Shown: positions 62,758 through 64,000 of the stretch, in pieces
Position numbering within the stretch: the first letter of the stretch is position 1
How the letters are laid out: every line of letters starts with the position of its first letter
Assembly: GCA_022316685.1 (NCBI GenBank)
Contig: JAKJHU010000026.1
Span: forward strand, 2,604,501 to 2,668,500
DNA: 64,000 nucleotides
Origin: Progne subis subis
Lineage: Eukaryota > Chordata > Aves > Passeriformes > Hirundinidae
Direction of reading: 5' to 3'
The notes under the pieces: model-generated
The model's database searches: none
Seen by the model: only the letters and a program-made list of their open reading frames with translations
Told to the model about the DNA's origin: nothing
Translations under genes and position numbers: made by a program

Positions 62758-63206
62758 TGTAACAAATGCTCTTCATTGCTTGCAAAAGCACATTTATTAA
62801 GTTTTCTTAGAAATCCTCAAAAAAGAAAGTCACTGTCATAGCCCTGAGGACACCACCAACTCTGAACATCCCTGCATACCCTCTGAAGCTTGCCACACTT
62901 CCCACAGCCCAGGACCCCATGCCAGCCCCACATAGCCATCAGCCCCTTCCTCAGCTATGCCCCAGCAGGTCTCCATCTCCCCACAGTTCCGGCTGTGGGT
63001 TCCTGCAAACCAGACTCCAGCCTTTGTGGAGCTTTCTGGCTTGCCCTTGGGCCTGGCTCATAGCTATGGACCTGCCCAGCTGTGTCCATCCCTGGTAGCC
63101 TAGAATCCTGTCTCTTGCTGTGCCCTGACAGATACACAGTAAAACAGAGCATCTGGCCAGCTCCCTCTTTGTGTGATAAGATGCTCAAATACCATTTGTT
63201 CTGATG
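62758..63206 (-). mobile_element. Probable ERVK-like solo LTR
   Basis: A 449-bp GC-richer unit lies between exact 6-bp repeats TCAGGA (62752-62757 and 63207-63212). Its edges are inverted: TGTAACAAATG at the left and CATTTGTTCTGATG at the right, sharing AACAAATG. On the minus strand an AATAAATGTGC polyadenylation signal precedes the end GAGCATTTGTTACA by about 35 bp, as in a short-U5 class II LTR. The minus-strand start reads CATCAG where TGTCAG would be expected, so the canonical TG is missing, perhaps through two transitions. No clear TATA box is seen. An unrelated transposon with short inverted ends is an alternative. Confidence 0.55.
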
Positions 63207-64000
63207 TCAGGAGGTTTTTGTTGGTTTCCTGATTTCACCCAGCTTGACCATTGTTCAGCTCAAGACAATAATTATCTATTTTCTTTCCATGTAAATGACA
63301 TCTATAAAAATAAGACAGTTGCTGTGCCCACAGTAAGCATACAGAAAGTTGCAACCTTCCATATATTAAAATAAAGTGCTTTCTGATATGGTTGTGCCCA
63401 TTCTCATCAGCAGAAACACCAGCCTTTTCATAGCACTCAGTTCAGGAGTAAATAAATCATGGATGAGTGTGTGTGTGTGTACATTGAAGTGGGTTTTAAA
63501 CATCAATTTCTAATTCTTTACAAAGCATACTTCTTTGAAGCAAAATACCCTCAGTGTGTATTATTCAAGCACCAAGTTGCCCTGTGGGAAGTGTGAGCAT
63601 GAGAAAAATAGCCTTTTTCAGTCATCCACTAAAAGAACTTATCAATTTTACTTTCTGTTTTAAAGGGAATATCTTTGGGCCTAGGGCTGAGAAAACCAGA
63701 GATACTTTTCTACAGCTCAAAATAATGACTATTTTGTAAAAAGCAGAGGAATGTAAGCCATACACATGTCCTTAATGACTCCTATTGGCTGCCTGCTCAG
63801 AGTGCTGCCTTTCTGTGTCTTCCTTTTGGAGTTCTAGTTCCCTCTTTATATAGGGAGACTGGGTGCATGGGTGTAAGATGCTTTGAAGCCTTGAACTGGA
63901 GGCAAGATGCTGAAATGTCAGGTGATATGCAATAATGCTGTGATGCTTGAATTCCACCTGTAAATTTAGCTGATGACAGCACACATTGTCCTTTCTGAGA
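63207..64000. other. Non-coding DNA with short (GT)7
   Basis: A (GT)7 tract lies at 63467-63480. Nothing else is recognised. Short frames on both strands near the right edge are unlike known proteins. Confidence 0.55.

Noticed and set aside
1..64000. Search for CRISPR arrays, operons, phage or prokaryotic defence genes, rRNA, tRNA, snRNA and histone genes
   Set aside because: None seen. The repeat content is that of a vertebrate nuclear genome, and the tandem repeats present are simple microsatellites without spacers.

Overview
This window looks like nuclear DNA from a bird, most likely a songbird. It is gene-free as far as the sequence shows. The evidence for a bird is the repeat content. 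All three LINE copies are CR1. They end in the CR1 3' signature (a GGTTGGA-type motif followed by ATTCTGTG-like octamers, with no poly-A tail). The long terminal repeats have the TGTCCTGG, TGTCTTGG and TGTGGTGG termini that I associate, from memory, with avian ERVL-type LTRs. The background is AT-rich, with vertebrate-style microsatellites and long homopolymers. There are no operons, ribosome binding sites, phage genes or CRISPR arrays. No open frame outside CR1 resembles a known protein, and I saw no rRNA, tRNA or snRNA gene. The window is therefore either an intergenic gene desert or the inside of a very large intron; the sequence alone does not tell which.

Layout: 1-1.67 kb is featureless apart from a G7A28 tract and a GC-rich patch. 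1.68-2.27 kb is a decayed plus-strand CR1. 2.3-12.1 kb is AT-rich non-coding DNA. 12.1-12.96 kb is an ERVL-like LTR on the minus strand that appears to be interrupted by a second LTR on the plus strand. 13-24.8 kb is non-coding with many A or T tracts. 24.8-25.4 kb is a solo ERVL-like LTR with a perfect 5-bp target duplication. 30.06-30.16 kb is a GATATA-type minisatellite. 30.8-31.4 kb is a CpG-rich solo LTR with recognisable TATA and polyadenylation signals. 33.35-34.29 kb is the best-preserved element, a 5'-truncated minus-strand CR1 that keeps the FADD box and a 254-codon open C-terminal stretch of its reverse transcriptase. 42.26 kb holds a 70-bp uninterrupted CTAT microsatellite. 44.9-45.1 kb is a short ERVK-like solo LTR. 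54.4-54.9 kb is a decayed minus-strand CR1. 61.9-62.6 kb and 62.8-63.2 kb are two neighbouring solo LTRs, the first with a 39-nt poly-C run.

I found no new biological system. The most useful observations are structural: LTR boundaries with target duplications, one LTR nested in another, a cluster of two LTRs at the right end, and one fairly young CR1. Family names come from remembered terminal motifs and have not been checked against a repeat library.
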